Assembly: GCA_015489265.1 (NCBI GenBank)
Contig: WFZY01000042.1
Coordinates: 1-13,439 of the forward strand
Reading direction: 5' to 3'
Source: Flavobacteriaceae bacterium
GTDB lineage: Bacteria > Bacteroidota > Bacteroidia > Flavobacteriales > Flavobacteriaceae
DNA: 13,439 bases
Part shown: one piece after another, positions 6,920 through 13,439 of the stretch
Layout: every line of letters begins with the position of its first letter
How positions within the stretch are numbered: the first letter of the stretch is position 1
Position numbers and translations under genes: made by a program
The notes under the pieces: model-generated
What the model was told of the DNA's origin: nothing
Seen by the model: only the letters and a program-made list of their open reading frames with translations
Database searches by the model: none

Positions 6920-8377
6920 CTATTTTTTACGAATCAACCACAACCCCCAAAAGGTCAAACCGGCATTAATCAACAATAATTCAAAACTAAACCGGTATTG
7001 CCAGCCCATTTTTTCGGGTAAAACTGCTATGAAATAGGTCAGAATAGGGGAAATAATGACAATCAATGGCACCAATTTGTCCTTAACTTGATATTTAGTA
7101 AACAATCCGAATGTGAATAAACCCAACAGCGGACCGTAAGTGTAACCGGCAAATTTGAAAATAGAATTGATTATACTTTTGTCCGTGATGACTGCTTTAT
7201 ACAAAATCAATATCAAAACAAAAAATATTGAGATGCCGATATGTACCATCTTCCGGATTTTCTTTTGTTGTTCGGGTGGATATTTCTTATCAATCTGCAA
7301 AATATCCAAGCTAAATGATGTGGTAATGGCAGTCATCGACGAATCTGCCGAAGAGTAAGCGGCGGCAATTAGTCCGAGAACAAAAAATACGGCGGCAGCA
7401 ATACCTAAATCGGTTTTGACGGCTAGATACGGAAATATTTGATCGCCGGAGATGCCCATTCCTTTTAAATCAATATGATTGTGAGCCGCATACGCCAATA
7501 ACAACACACCGAGTGATAAAAATAACAGGTTGACAAACAGCAAGGCAATGGAAAACCAACGCATATTTTTTTGTGAATCTTTCAGATTTTTAACCGTCAG
7601 GTTTTTTTGCATCATACCTTGGTCTAAACCGGTCATGGCAATGGCAATAAAAACACCCGCCAAAAATTGTTTCCAAAAATAATTGCCGGCATTATAGTCT
7701 TCAAAATGAAAGATTTTGGAATACGGACTGTTTTTTACATGGCTAATCATATCGCCAAACGACCAATTTAAGTTTTTTGCTATCAAAAAGATAGAAATTA
7801 CTAATGCTATCAGCATAAAAGCCGTTTGTAAGGTATCGGTCCAAATAATGGTTTTAATACCGCCTTTAAAAGTATAAACCCATATCAACAATATGGTAAT
7901 GGCAACAGTGACCGCAAACGGTACATGTAACTCGTTGAATATTAATAATTGCATCACACCGGCAACCAAAAACAAGCGTAATGATGCCCCTGCAATTCGT
8001 GCCACTAAAAATAAAACGGAACCGGTTTTATGTGTGGTATTGCCGAAGCGTTCTTCCAAATATTGATAAATAGAGGTCAGGTTCATCTTGTAGTACAAGG
8101 GTAACAAAACATTTGCAATGATAAAATAGCCGACCACAAAGCCCAAGACCATTTGCAAGTAAGCAAAGCCCTGCGTTTCTACCCAACCCGGCACGGAAAT
8201 AAAAGTGATGCCAGACAGTGATGCGCCAATCATCCCGAAAGCTACCAAATACCAAGGCGCTTGTCGTTTGGCTCTAAAAAACACTTCGTTGCTGTCTTCT
8301 TTACCGGTTAAAAATGAAATCCCGATTAATACAAGAAAATATAATACAATAATAATTAATATGCTCTGTGCGGTCAT
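6920..8377 (-). CDS. SSS-family sodium:solute symporter
   Basis: The 485-residue protein has about 13 hydrophobic segments and the LeuT-like features of the solute:sodium symporter family. The first core helix contains G51-A-S-L-S-G-I-T-F-I-S-V-P-G-W. A later helix contains A-A-A-Y-S-S-A-D-S-S-M-T-A-I-T-T-S-F-S, the usual Na2-site serine/threonine region. It is predicted to import an organic solute across the inner membrane using the sodium gradient. The substrate (sugar, sialic acid, amino acid, pantothenate or other) cannot be told from the sequence. It is monocistronic, with the shared terminator 13 bases past its stop. A TAAATTTG element and a short palindrome sit directly upstream. The length is typical of the Bacteroidota members. 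Confidence 0.93.
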   Translation of the reverse strand: MTAQSILIIIVLYFLVLIGISFLTGKEDSNEVFFRAKRQAPWYLVAFGMIGASLSGITFISVPGWVETQGFAYLQMVLGFVVGYFIIANVLLPLYYKMNLTSIYQYLEERFGNTTHKTGSVLFLVARIAGASLRLFLVAGVMQLLIFNELHVPFAVTVAITILLIWVYTFKGGIKTIIWTDTLQTAFMLIALVISIFLIAKNLNWSFGDMISHVKNSPYSKIFHFEDYNAGNYFWKQFLAGVFIAIAMTGLDQGMMQKNLTVKNLKDSQKNMRWFSIALLFVNLLFLSLGVLLLAYAAHNHIDLKGMGISGDQIFPYLAVKTDLGIAAAVFFVLGLIAAAYSSADSSMTAITTSFSLDILQIDKKYPPEQQKKIRKMVHIGISIFFVLILILYKAVITDKSIINSIFKFAGYTYGPLLGLFTFGLFTKYQVKDKLVPLIVIISPILTYFIAVLPEKMGWQYRFSFELLLINAGLTFWGLWLIRKK

Positions 8378-8394
8378 AATAGTTCAATTTCCGA

Positions 8395-8422
8395 CAAATT
8401 TAAGAATTATTTATCGTATCAA
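8395..8422 (-). promoter_or_regulatory. Bacteroidota promoter of the SSS symporter gene
   Basis: On the minus strand TAAATTTG (8402-8395) matches the -7 consensus, and a TTG at 8422-8420 lies 17 bases upstream, at the short end of the accepted spacing. The transcription start would fall near 8388, leaving a leader of only about 11 bases before the ATG at 8377. Confidence 0.45.
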
Positions 8423-8433
8423 TGTAAATACGA
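8414..8433. promoter_or_regulatory. Possible operator: TCGTAT-N8-ATACGA palindrome
   Basis: A perfect 6-bp inverted repeat with an 8-base spacer covers the putative -33 TTG of the symporter promoter. Its position suits a dimeric regulator, but there is only one copy and it could be chance in AT-rich DNA. No regulator gene is adjacent. Confidence 0.25.
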
Positions 8434-8502
8434 AATTTTATAAATCAAAATTGTACTTTTTATATCGGCTGGATATCTAATAAATTCAATGATTATTTCT
8501 AT

Positions 8503-8538
8503 AAAAAAAGCCGCAAATATCATAAACATTTGCGGCTT
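8503..8538 (-). terminator. Rho-independent terminator of the M1 peptidase gene
   Basis: A perfect 11-bp stem, AAGCCGCAAAT (8508-8518) with ATTTGCGGCTT (8528-8538), encloses a 9-base loop. Read on the minus strand it is followed by a T-run (complement of the A-run at 8503-8509). It lies 20 bases beyond the M1 peptidase stop. Confidence 0.88.
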
Positions 8539-8557
8539 CTATTTGAAAACATTTTAA

Positions 8558-10840
8558 TCAAAACTTCGATTTGGATTTTAACTTATCAAATTCTGACTTT
8601 TGCTTGGTTTTAGGCCAAACATTGTTTGATGTATCAATATCGGCAGTCAAGTTTTCAGGGTCTAATTCTATTTTAACTATTTCTTTATCTGACGGAATCA
8701 TTTTGCTGACTCTTTTGTCGTTAAAACGCCATATTTTTGCCGGATAAATTAGTTGTTTGGTCGTGCCGTCTTTGTAGGTCAGTTTTAAGACGATAGGCAT
8801 TACCAATTCACCGTTTTGTTCTATTTCTACACGGTAAAAATATTTAGGCATTTTCAATTTTTTGATTTCTTCCTTGCTAAAATTTTCGCTCAAAAATTGC
8901 TTCAAATTAACCGCTCTCTGCAAGAAAGATTTTTTGGATTTCATGTCAGGCGTAAAATCCGGACTATCATCTGTGATCAATGACACAAAAGGTGGAAAAT
9001 CTTCAACTTTCATACCATAACTTTTAGCCATATTTTTAATACGTTGGGTTGGTTTGTCGGTTACATAAAATTTGCTGACTTTGGCTATGCCCATTTCGTT
9101 GACATCAGTAGTGTAAAACCAGCCGCGCCAAAACCAATCCAAATCAATAGCTGAGGCATCTTCCATGGTACGGAAAAAATCAGCAGGTTCCGGATGTTTA
9201 AATTTCCAACGGTTAGCATAGGTTTTAAAGGCCTTGTCAAAGAGTTTGTGTCCCATAATCACTTCTCGCAACATATACAAGCCGGCTGCCGGTTTACTGT
9301 AAGCCGTCATGCCGCGATTGTACATCAAATCGGAATTGACCATAATCGGATGCATTTTGCTTTGGTCGCCTTTCATAAAGGGCACCACTTGTTTGGGTAA
9401 TCCGCGGGAATTTAGTTTAAAGCCCAATTTTTTTTCATAAGCTTGTTCCGCCAAAAGCTCGGTAAAGGTATTGAGTCCTTCATCCATCCACATCCATTGT
9501 CTTTCATCGGAGTTGACCACCATTGGGAACCAGTTGTGTCCGACTTCGTGGGTAATGACCTTAATCATGCCATTGCGTAGCCGGTCGTTATATTTGCCGT
9601 TTTTATCCGGACGTCCGTAGTTCCAACAGATCATCGGATATTCCATGCCTTGCCGAAACGCATTGACCGATATAGCTTTGTGATACGGATAATCAAACAA
9701 ATGTTTAGAGTATTCTTTCAACGTATTGGCAACCGTACGGGTAGAATATTTTTCCCAAAGCGGTTGGGCTTCTTTCGGATACATCGATACCGCCATCACG
9801 GTTTTTGTCGGCAGTTTAACCGCCATCATATCATATATGAATTTTCGTGACGATGCAAAGGCAAAATCCCGCACATTTTCAGCTTTAAACCGCCAAGTTT
9901 TAAAACCTTTTGATCTCGATTTCTCTTTTTTACGAGCTTCTTCTTCCGTAACAATCATAACCGGTTTGTCAAAAGATTGTTTTGCTTTTAAAAACCGTTT
10001 ATATTGCGTAGCACTCATCACTTGTTTGCGATTGGTCAAAACACCGGTTCCATCGAGAATATGATCAGCCGGTGCAGTAATATTAACTTTAAAATTGCCG
10101 AAAGGTAAGGCAAATTCACCGGTTTTAATAAATTGTAAATTTTGCCAACCATTGACATCGTCATAGACTGCCATACGCGGATAAAATTGCGCTATAATAT
10201 AAAGGTTATTACCATCTTCTTTAAAATGTTCAAAGCCCGAACGCCCCCAGTCTTCGGCAAAATTGTTGATATTGTACCACCAATCAATCTTAAAGCTGGC
10301 ACTTTGTCCGGCGAGTAACGGATGTGGCAAATCAATACGCATCATGGTATGATTAATCGTATAATTTATTGGGTGTCCTTTCATATCGGTCACTTTTGTA
10401 ATATGAAAACCGCCTTTGTATCCTTCGTTGGAATATTGTGAAATAAACTTTCCGGGGCGCAACATCATATTATTGCCATCATCGGTAATTTGGTCGGTGT
10501 ACGAATTAGGCGCCCGTCTGTTTTGGTCCAGTTGTACCCAAAGATAATCGAGATTATCCGGCGAATTATTGATATAGGTAATTGTTTCACTTCCTTTTAA
10601 CTTGGGCTGTTTGGCATCGATTAATTCAATGTTCATATCATAGTTTGCCCTGTTTTGATAGTAGGCGGAACCCGGCGCACCGGCAGCCGTTCTATACCGG
10701 TTAGGTGTCGGCAATAAGTCGGTTATCTGTCTGAATTTGCTGGTATTATAATGTCCTTTCGGTACTTTTTTTTCGGGTTTATCTTGGGCAAAACCTATGC
10801 TTATCCATAGGAGCAACAAGGTAACAACTTTATATTTCAT
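8558..10840 (-). CDS. Secreted M1-family (gluzincin) metallopeptidase
   Basis: The 760-residue protein starts with a signal peptide (MKYKVVTLLLLWISIGFAQ), so it should be periplasmic, or surface-exposed if exported further. An N-terminal beta-rich domain of the M1 type precedes the catalytic domain. The zinc site is H431-E-V-G-H435, followed by 18 residues and E454 (HEXXH-x18-E). The upstream aminopeptidase motif is Q-G-M-E-Y-P rather than the classical GxMEN. A Tyr in A-Y-S-K-P downstream could be the transition-state tyrosine. It probably trims peptides for nutrition. The C-terminal part is Lys-rich and I see no secretion-system sorting domain. An ATG at 10858 would add MIKFFL, but the -7 element at 10864-10871 would then leave no leader, so 10840 is preferred. 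It ends at a strong terminator and appears monocistronic. Confidence 0.92.
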   Translation of the reverse strand: MKYKVVTLLLLWISIGFAQDKPEKKVPKGHYNTSKFRQITDLLPTPNRYRTAAGAPGSAYYQNRANYDMNIELIDAKQPKLKGSETITYINNSPDNLDYLWVQLDQNRRAPNSYTDQITDDGNNMMLRPGKFISQYSNEGYKGGFHITKVTDMKGHPINYTINHTMMRIDLPHPLLAGQSASFKIDWWYNINNFAEDWGRSGFEHFKEDGNNLYIIAQFYPRMAVYDDVNGWQNLQFIKTGEFALPFGNFKVNITAPADHILDGTGVLTNRKQVMSATQYKRFLKAKQSFDKPVMIVTEEEARKKEKSRSKGFKTWRFKAENVRDFAFASSRKFIYDMMAVKLPTKTVMAVSMYPKEAQPLWEKYSTRTVANTLKEYSKHLFDYPYHKAISVNAFRQGMEYPMICWNYGRPDKNGKYNDRLRNGMIKVITHEVGHNWFPMVVNSDERQWMWMDEGLNTFTELLAEQAYEKKLGFKLNSRGLPKQVVPFMKGDQSKMHPIMVNSDLMYNRGMTAYSKPAAGLYMLREVIMGHKLFDKAFKTYANRWKFKHPEPADFFRTMEDASAIDLDWFWRGWFYTTDVNEMGIAKVSKFYVTDKPTQRIKNMAKSYGMKVEDFPPFVSLITDDSPDFTPDMKSKKSFLQRAVNLKQFLSENFSKEEIKKLKMPKYFYRVEIEQNGELVMPIVLKLTYKDGTTKQLIYPAKIWRFNDKRVSKMIPSDKEIVKIELDPENLTADIDTSNNVWPKTKQKSEFDKLKSKSKF

Positions 10841-10863
10841 AAGAAAGAATTTTATCATTCAAA

Positions 10864-10871
10864 CAAAAGTA
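10864..10871 (-). promoter_or_regulatory. Bacteroidota -7 element for the M1 peptidase gene
   Basis: TACTTTTG on the minus strand matches TAnnTTTG. It would start transcription near 10858 and give a leader of about 18 bases before the ATG at 10840. No TTG lies at the normal -33 distance. From 10872 to 10956 I see only AT-rich DNA with no further feature. Confidence 0.38.
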
Positions 10872-10956
10872 AAATTTTATTTGTAAAAATTCATCTTTCG
10901 CAATGCTAATAATTTGTTAATGTACAAGATTTTGTTATATAAAAGTATAAAAATTT

Positions 10957-11107
10957 GGGCGTTCGGGTGGGCTATCCGTTAAAGCCGCCTTGTGTCGCAC
11001 TGTGGTTTTATCAGCGGTACGGGGGCTTCCTGCGGTCGCCGCCGCCCGCTGTAAAACCAACAGACGCCCCTGCGGCGGGCTACCACTTCTATCCCTAACG
11101 CGGGGCG
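10957..11107. other. GC-rich structured intergenic element
   Basis: This 151-base block is about 65% G+C by hand count, far above the AT-rich DNA on both sides, and has no convincing reading frame. Its centre can form a long hairpin: GGTTTTATCAGCGG (11004-11017) pairs with CCGCTGTAAAACC (11046-11058) over 13 bp with a single bulged T. The enclosed 28 bases can form a nested GCGG/CCGC stem at 11032-11042. A further short stem, GCCC/GGGC, falls in the right flank near 11075-11090. On the minus strand the ends read GCGTTAGGGATAG... and ...GGATAGCCCACCCGAACG, so a GGATAG word appears near both ends. From memory it resembles a block recurring between genes in Flavobacteriia genomes, but I cannot verify that. 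It could be a dispersed repeat or an unclassified structured RNA; the transcribed strand is not determined. Confidence 0.5.
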
Positions 11108-11118
11108 AACAGCAGTGC

Positions 11119-11138
11119 TATAAAAACAGAGTTTTATA
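11119..11138. repeat. AT-rich inverted repeat TATAAAA/TTTTATA
   Basis: A perfect 7-bp inverted repeat with a 6-base loop lies 11 bases to the right of the GC-rich element. It may be part of that element's boundary or an AT-rich chance palindrome. It lacks a GC stem, so it is not called as a terminator. Confidence 0.35.
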
Positions 11139-11159
11139 ACGAATTTAATGCATTAATTA

Positions 11160-11351
11160 TGTCGTTTTATGTCTCTTTTATGCGTGTCCTGACGAGTGTC
11201 GTGGTTTTACAAAGGTATCGCACCTACGGCGCTTATATATGATTTCAGATATATAGATATTGTTAATCATTAAATAAAATAAACTTGACCGGTTTATTTT
11301 AATTTTTCTTTTATGTCCCTTTGTCTTATATGTCCTTATCTGTCTTATATG
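11160..11351. repeat. Gene-free AT-rich region with recurring TGTC/GACA words
   Basis: TGTCTTATATG occurs twice, at 11322-11332 and 11341-11351. Four TGTC words start at 11314, 11322, 11331 and 11341, a spacing of 8 to 10 bases. A looser set (ATGTCGTTTTATGTCTCTTTTATGCGTGTCC, split here as separate words) lies at 11160-11190. On the minus strand the region reads as repeated GACATA/GACAAA/GACAGA units. A small hairpin, GCGCC-GTA-GGTGC on the minus strand, sits at 11220-11232. The remaining DNA to the MFS stop at 11450 shows nothing I can name. An opening of 90 codons on the minus strand (11178-11450) runs through these repeats and does not look like a protein. Confidence 0.4.
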
Positions 11352-11449
11352 GTTTATTTCGTCTTGAATTTTTAGATAATTCGTATCATTATTTTCAGGA
11401 CAAATCAATCGTATTATTATAAAAATATAGCATGAAGCAACCATTCGCA

Positions 11450-12661
11450 CTAATGTTTTTTTCGATGAATCAATACAGAAATACCTAATAACAAGCCACT
11501 AATCCCCATAAAAGCTGTAGCTAGTCCGTATGTGTCGGCTAAAACACCTAAAGCCAAGGCAATCAATGCAGTCAGTAAAGTCCGGTACAGCGATTCTGCC
11601 GACAAGACTGATGTCAGTATTTCATTGGGAACTTCATCAGCTAAATATCCGGTTAGAATTGGCTTACGCAGGCTTTGCATCACATAAATACCGCTTAATG
11701 CGAGTAATGCCCACGTCCAAGCATGTATTTTATAAAAATAACCGCCAATGACACCTAATGCAAAACCAATGATTAAACTTTTGTAACTCAAGTTTTTAAA
11801 TTTACCGGTCAAAATGCCGGCATATTTTGATGCCGTAGCGGTTAGCAAATATAAAAGCGTGTACATAATGCCTATCAGCAATCCGTTTTTTTTGGTCGTA
11901 GCGATGCCGATTAAAACAGGCAGCGCAAGTGCTACTCTTTTCATAACCGGTTGAATATAATCTTTGCTTGCTTTTTGAAAGGCTGTAAAAACTGCCGATG
12001 AATGTATAATGGCAATAACTTTCGGATTTTTTAAAGCATACCAAAGACCTGCCAAATTTTGTTTGATGCTGTGTCGCTGTTTCGGGTCGACAAAATCCAG
12101 TTCGTCAGGGTAAGTCCAAATCAAGATTAAGTTTAAGAGATACGGAATGATAGACAGCAAAAATATCTGATTGTAATTGCCGGTATAGAACACAATCAGA
12201 CCCGCTATTAATGCCGACAATGCCGAGCCGCGCTGCGAGCATGCCCGTGTATGACCATAGTAAGCTATTTTATGTTTCGATTCATTATTAAGTTTTAAAT
12301 ACTTCATAATCATACCTTTATGTGTTCCCGAGCGCAAAGCGTCGGCAATACCATAAAGGATGAATGCCAATAAAAATATACTGTAAGAATGACCAAAATA
12401 AAACAATACAAAAGATATGATATATACCAAAAACGATAACAGCAAAGATTTTTTCCGTCCAAAGGTATCAGCAAAAATACCCGTAGGGACTTCCGACAGA
12501 TTGGTCACAATTTCACGCAACGCATACAAACTACCTATTTCGGTATAAGTCAGTCCTTTTTGTTTGAGATACAGTAAAAAAAATGCATCAAAAAACCGCA
12601 GATTTTTTAAAAATCCATACATGCAAAATTTATAATATTGCCGGTCTTGGGTAAAGGACAT
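11450..12661 (-). CDS. MFS transporter
   Basis: The 403-residue protein has about twelve hydrophobic segments in two halves. A hydrophilic central loop (around YPDELDFVDPKQRH) separates them. Major facilitator motif A lies in the loop after the second helix as G61-I-F-A-D65-T-F-G68-R-K-K. The N-terminus is a short polar segment followed by a long first helix region. It should move a small solute or efflux substrate across the inner membrane. The substrate and direction are unknown, though motif A of this form is common among drug and metabolite exporters. The ATG at 12661 is the only good start. It follows the sigma-54 activator gene on the same strand after 131 bases, with no clear promoter or terminator in between, so read-through is possible. 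Confidence 0.88.
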   Translation of the reverse strand: MSFTQDRQYYKFCMYGFLKNLRFFDAFFLLYLKQKGLTYTEIGSLYALREIVTNLSEVPTGIFADTFGRKKSLLLSFLVYIISFVLFYFGHSYSIFLLAFILYGIADALRSGTHKGMIMKYLKLNNESKHKIAYYGHTRACSQRGSALSALIAGLIVFYTGNYNQIFLLSIIPYLLNLILIWTYPDELDFVDPKQRHSIKQNLAGLWYALKNPKVIAIIHSSAVFTAFQKASKDYIQPVMKRVALALPVLIGIATTKKNGLLIGIMYTLLYLLTATASKYAGILTGKFKNLSYKSLIIGFALGVIGGYFYKIHAWTWALLALSGIYVMQSLRKPILTGYLADEVPNEILTSVLSAESLYRTLLTALIALALGVLADTYGLATAFMGISGLLLGISVLIHRKKH

Positions 12662-12764
12662 TGATTTGATTATTTGAGGAATTAAAGATTCTATTTTCCT
12701 CGTCCAGATTTTTGTTAACTTTTTGGGTCAACCTATTTCAGAATAAGTCAGTCATTTTGTTGGC

Positions 12765-12792
12765 TCATTTATTCATTTCTCATTTATCATTA
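12765..12792. repeat. Short tandem TCATTTAT-like words
   Basis: TCATTTAT, TCATTTC, TCATTTAT and TCATTAT follow each other directly before the stop of the sigma-54 activator gene (AAATGA words on the minus strand). They are low-complexity and could be a degenerate tandem repeat. No stem or T-tract indicates termination here. Confidence 0.3.
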
Positions 12793-13439
12793 TCAATCCA
12801 AATCATATTGTTTTATTTTTCGATATAATGTTCGTTCGGATATACCTAATTCTTCGGCAGCTTTTTTACGCTTGCCATGGTGTTTTTCCAAAGCTTTTTT
12901 GATTAAATCAATTTCTCTTTCTTGCAGCGATAAACTTTCTTCTTCAACATGTGGCACGGTAATAACCTGTTCCGTATTGATGTGCTGTCCGGTTTCAATA
13001 TGGTCATGTGGGTAGATAATTTCTACACCATTTTCAGTTTGTTTAACCGTTTGGTGCACAGGATTGGTTTCTTGCAAGTGCATAACCGGTGGTTGATGTT
13101 CTATTTTATGTTTCAGATAATCGATTTCCTTTTTGAGGTCAAAAATTAATTTGTAAAGGATTTTCCGGTCTTTATCAAAATCGAAATGGGCGGATTCTGA
13201 TGGAATAACAGTCGGGAATTGCTTATGATAATCGGGTAAATATTTTTTTAAGGTCTCGCCGTCAATCATCCGGTTTTCTTCCATGACAGATATTTCTTCA
13301 ACGACATTTCGCAATTGACGAATATTGCCGGGCCAATCGTAGCTTTCAAGTATGGCAATAGCATCCGGTGTTAAACGTACAGCAGGTTTGCCGTATTTTT
13401 GCGCAAAATCGGAAGCAAATTTTCTAAATAGTAAATGAA
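12793..13439 (-). CDS. Sigma-54-dependent Fis-type transcriptional activator, C-terminal part (partial)
   Basis: The frame stays open to the right edge, giving 214 visible residues; the N-terminal and central AAA+ parts lie outside. The visible piece begins with the end of the AAA+ domain (LLFRKFASDFAQKY...), which includes the sensor-II motif W-P-G-N-I-R-Q-L-R-N. A linker of about 100 residues follows. The C-terminus holds a Fis-type helix-turn-helix: L-I-K-K-A-L-E-K-H-H-G-K-R-K-K-A-A-E-E-L-G-I-S-E-R-T-L-Y-R-K-I-K. Such proteins bind upstream of -24/-12 promoters and use ATP to open RpoN holoenzyme complexes. A Met codon near 13284 is internal to the conserved domain and is not the start. 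Whether it has a receiver domain cannot be seen. From memory, a similar Bacteroidota regulator is often followed by lptE; here an MFS gene follows instead. Confidence 0.93.
   Translation of the reverse strand, partial: HLLFRKFASDFAQKYGKPAVRLTPDAIAILESYDWPGNIRQLRNVVEEISVMEENRMIDGETLKKYLPDYHKQFPTVIPSESAHFDFDKDRKILYKLIFDLKKEIDYLKHKIEHQPPVMHLQETNPVHQTVKQTENGVEIIYPHDHIETGQHINTEQVITVPHVEEESLSLQEREIDLIKKALEKHHGKRKKAAEELGISERTLYRKIKQYDLD

Noticed and set aside
9726..10064. A 112-codon plus-strand opening inside the M1 peptidase gene.
   Set aside because: It is antisense to a strong CDS with no start context or promoter of its own.
11178..11450. A 90-codon minus-strand opening beginning with GTG directly at the MFS stop.
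   Set aside because: It runs through the GACA-word repeats and shows no domain, signal peptide or family resemblance. Its composition follows the repeats, so it is most likely non-coding.
1..13439. tRNA or rRNA genes, CRISPR arrays, insertion sequences, phage or defence genes.
   Set aside because: Nothing resembling these was found on reading both strands. The spacers are short apart from 10841-11449, which holds only repeats and the GC-rich block.

Overview
The window reads as chromosomal DNA of a low-GC Bacteroidota, most likely class Flavobacteriia. The evidence is the protein set, in particular a short sigma-54 activator of Bacteroidota type, a TonB-free periplasmic M1 peptidase and an SSS symporter. 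Several genes also carry the phylum's TAnnTTTG -7 promoter element and have A-rich start contexts without Shine-Dalgarno sequences. All calls were made by reading the sequence; no database search was run.

Layout, left to right. Positions 1-941 (minus) hold the N-terminal part of a multi-pass GT-C-like glycosyltransferase cut by the window edge. It diverges from a YpfJ-type membrane-anchored zinc metallopeptidase at 1103-1954 (plus). This is convergent with a minus-strand pair at 1968-4054: rpoN (sigma-54), whose stop overlaps the start of a PAP2-like membrane protein. After a repeat-bearing spacer comes ahcY (S-adenosylhomocysteine hydrolase) at 4287-5597 (minus). Divergent from ahcY is a two-gene plus-strand operon at 5756-6851: an exported single-domain rhodanese and a lipoprotein with one c-type heme motif in a Tll0287-like (DUF3365) domain. 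The operon ends at a probably bidirectional terminator. On its other side are an SSS-family symporter (6920-8377, minus) and, after a second clear terminator, a secreted M1 metallopeptidase (8558-10840, minus).

A gene-free stretch of about 600 bases (10841-11449) follows. It contains a roughly 150-base GC-rich block (65% G+C, counted by hand) able to fold into a long hairpin, then AT-rich DNA built from recurring GACA words. Next are an MFS transporter (11450-12661, minus) and the C-terminal part of a sigma-54-dependent Fis-type activator (12793 to the right edge, minus).

Most of this is core metabolism and envelope biology. ahcY clears S-adenosylhomocysteine, rpoN and the partial activator belong to the same regulatory mode, and the rest are envelope transporters, hydrolases and redox proteins. 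I see no phage, transposase, CRISPR array, toxin-antitoxin or defence module. The least explained items are the structured GC-rich intergenic block, the rhodanese/heme-lipoprotein pair and the PAP2-like protein coupled to rpoN.
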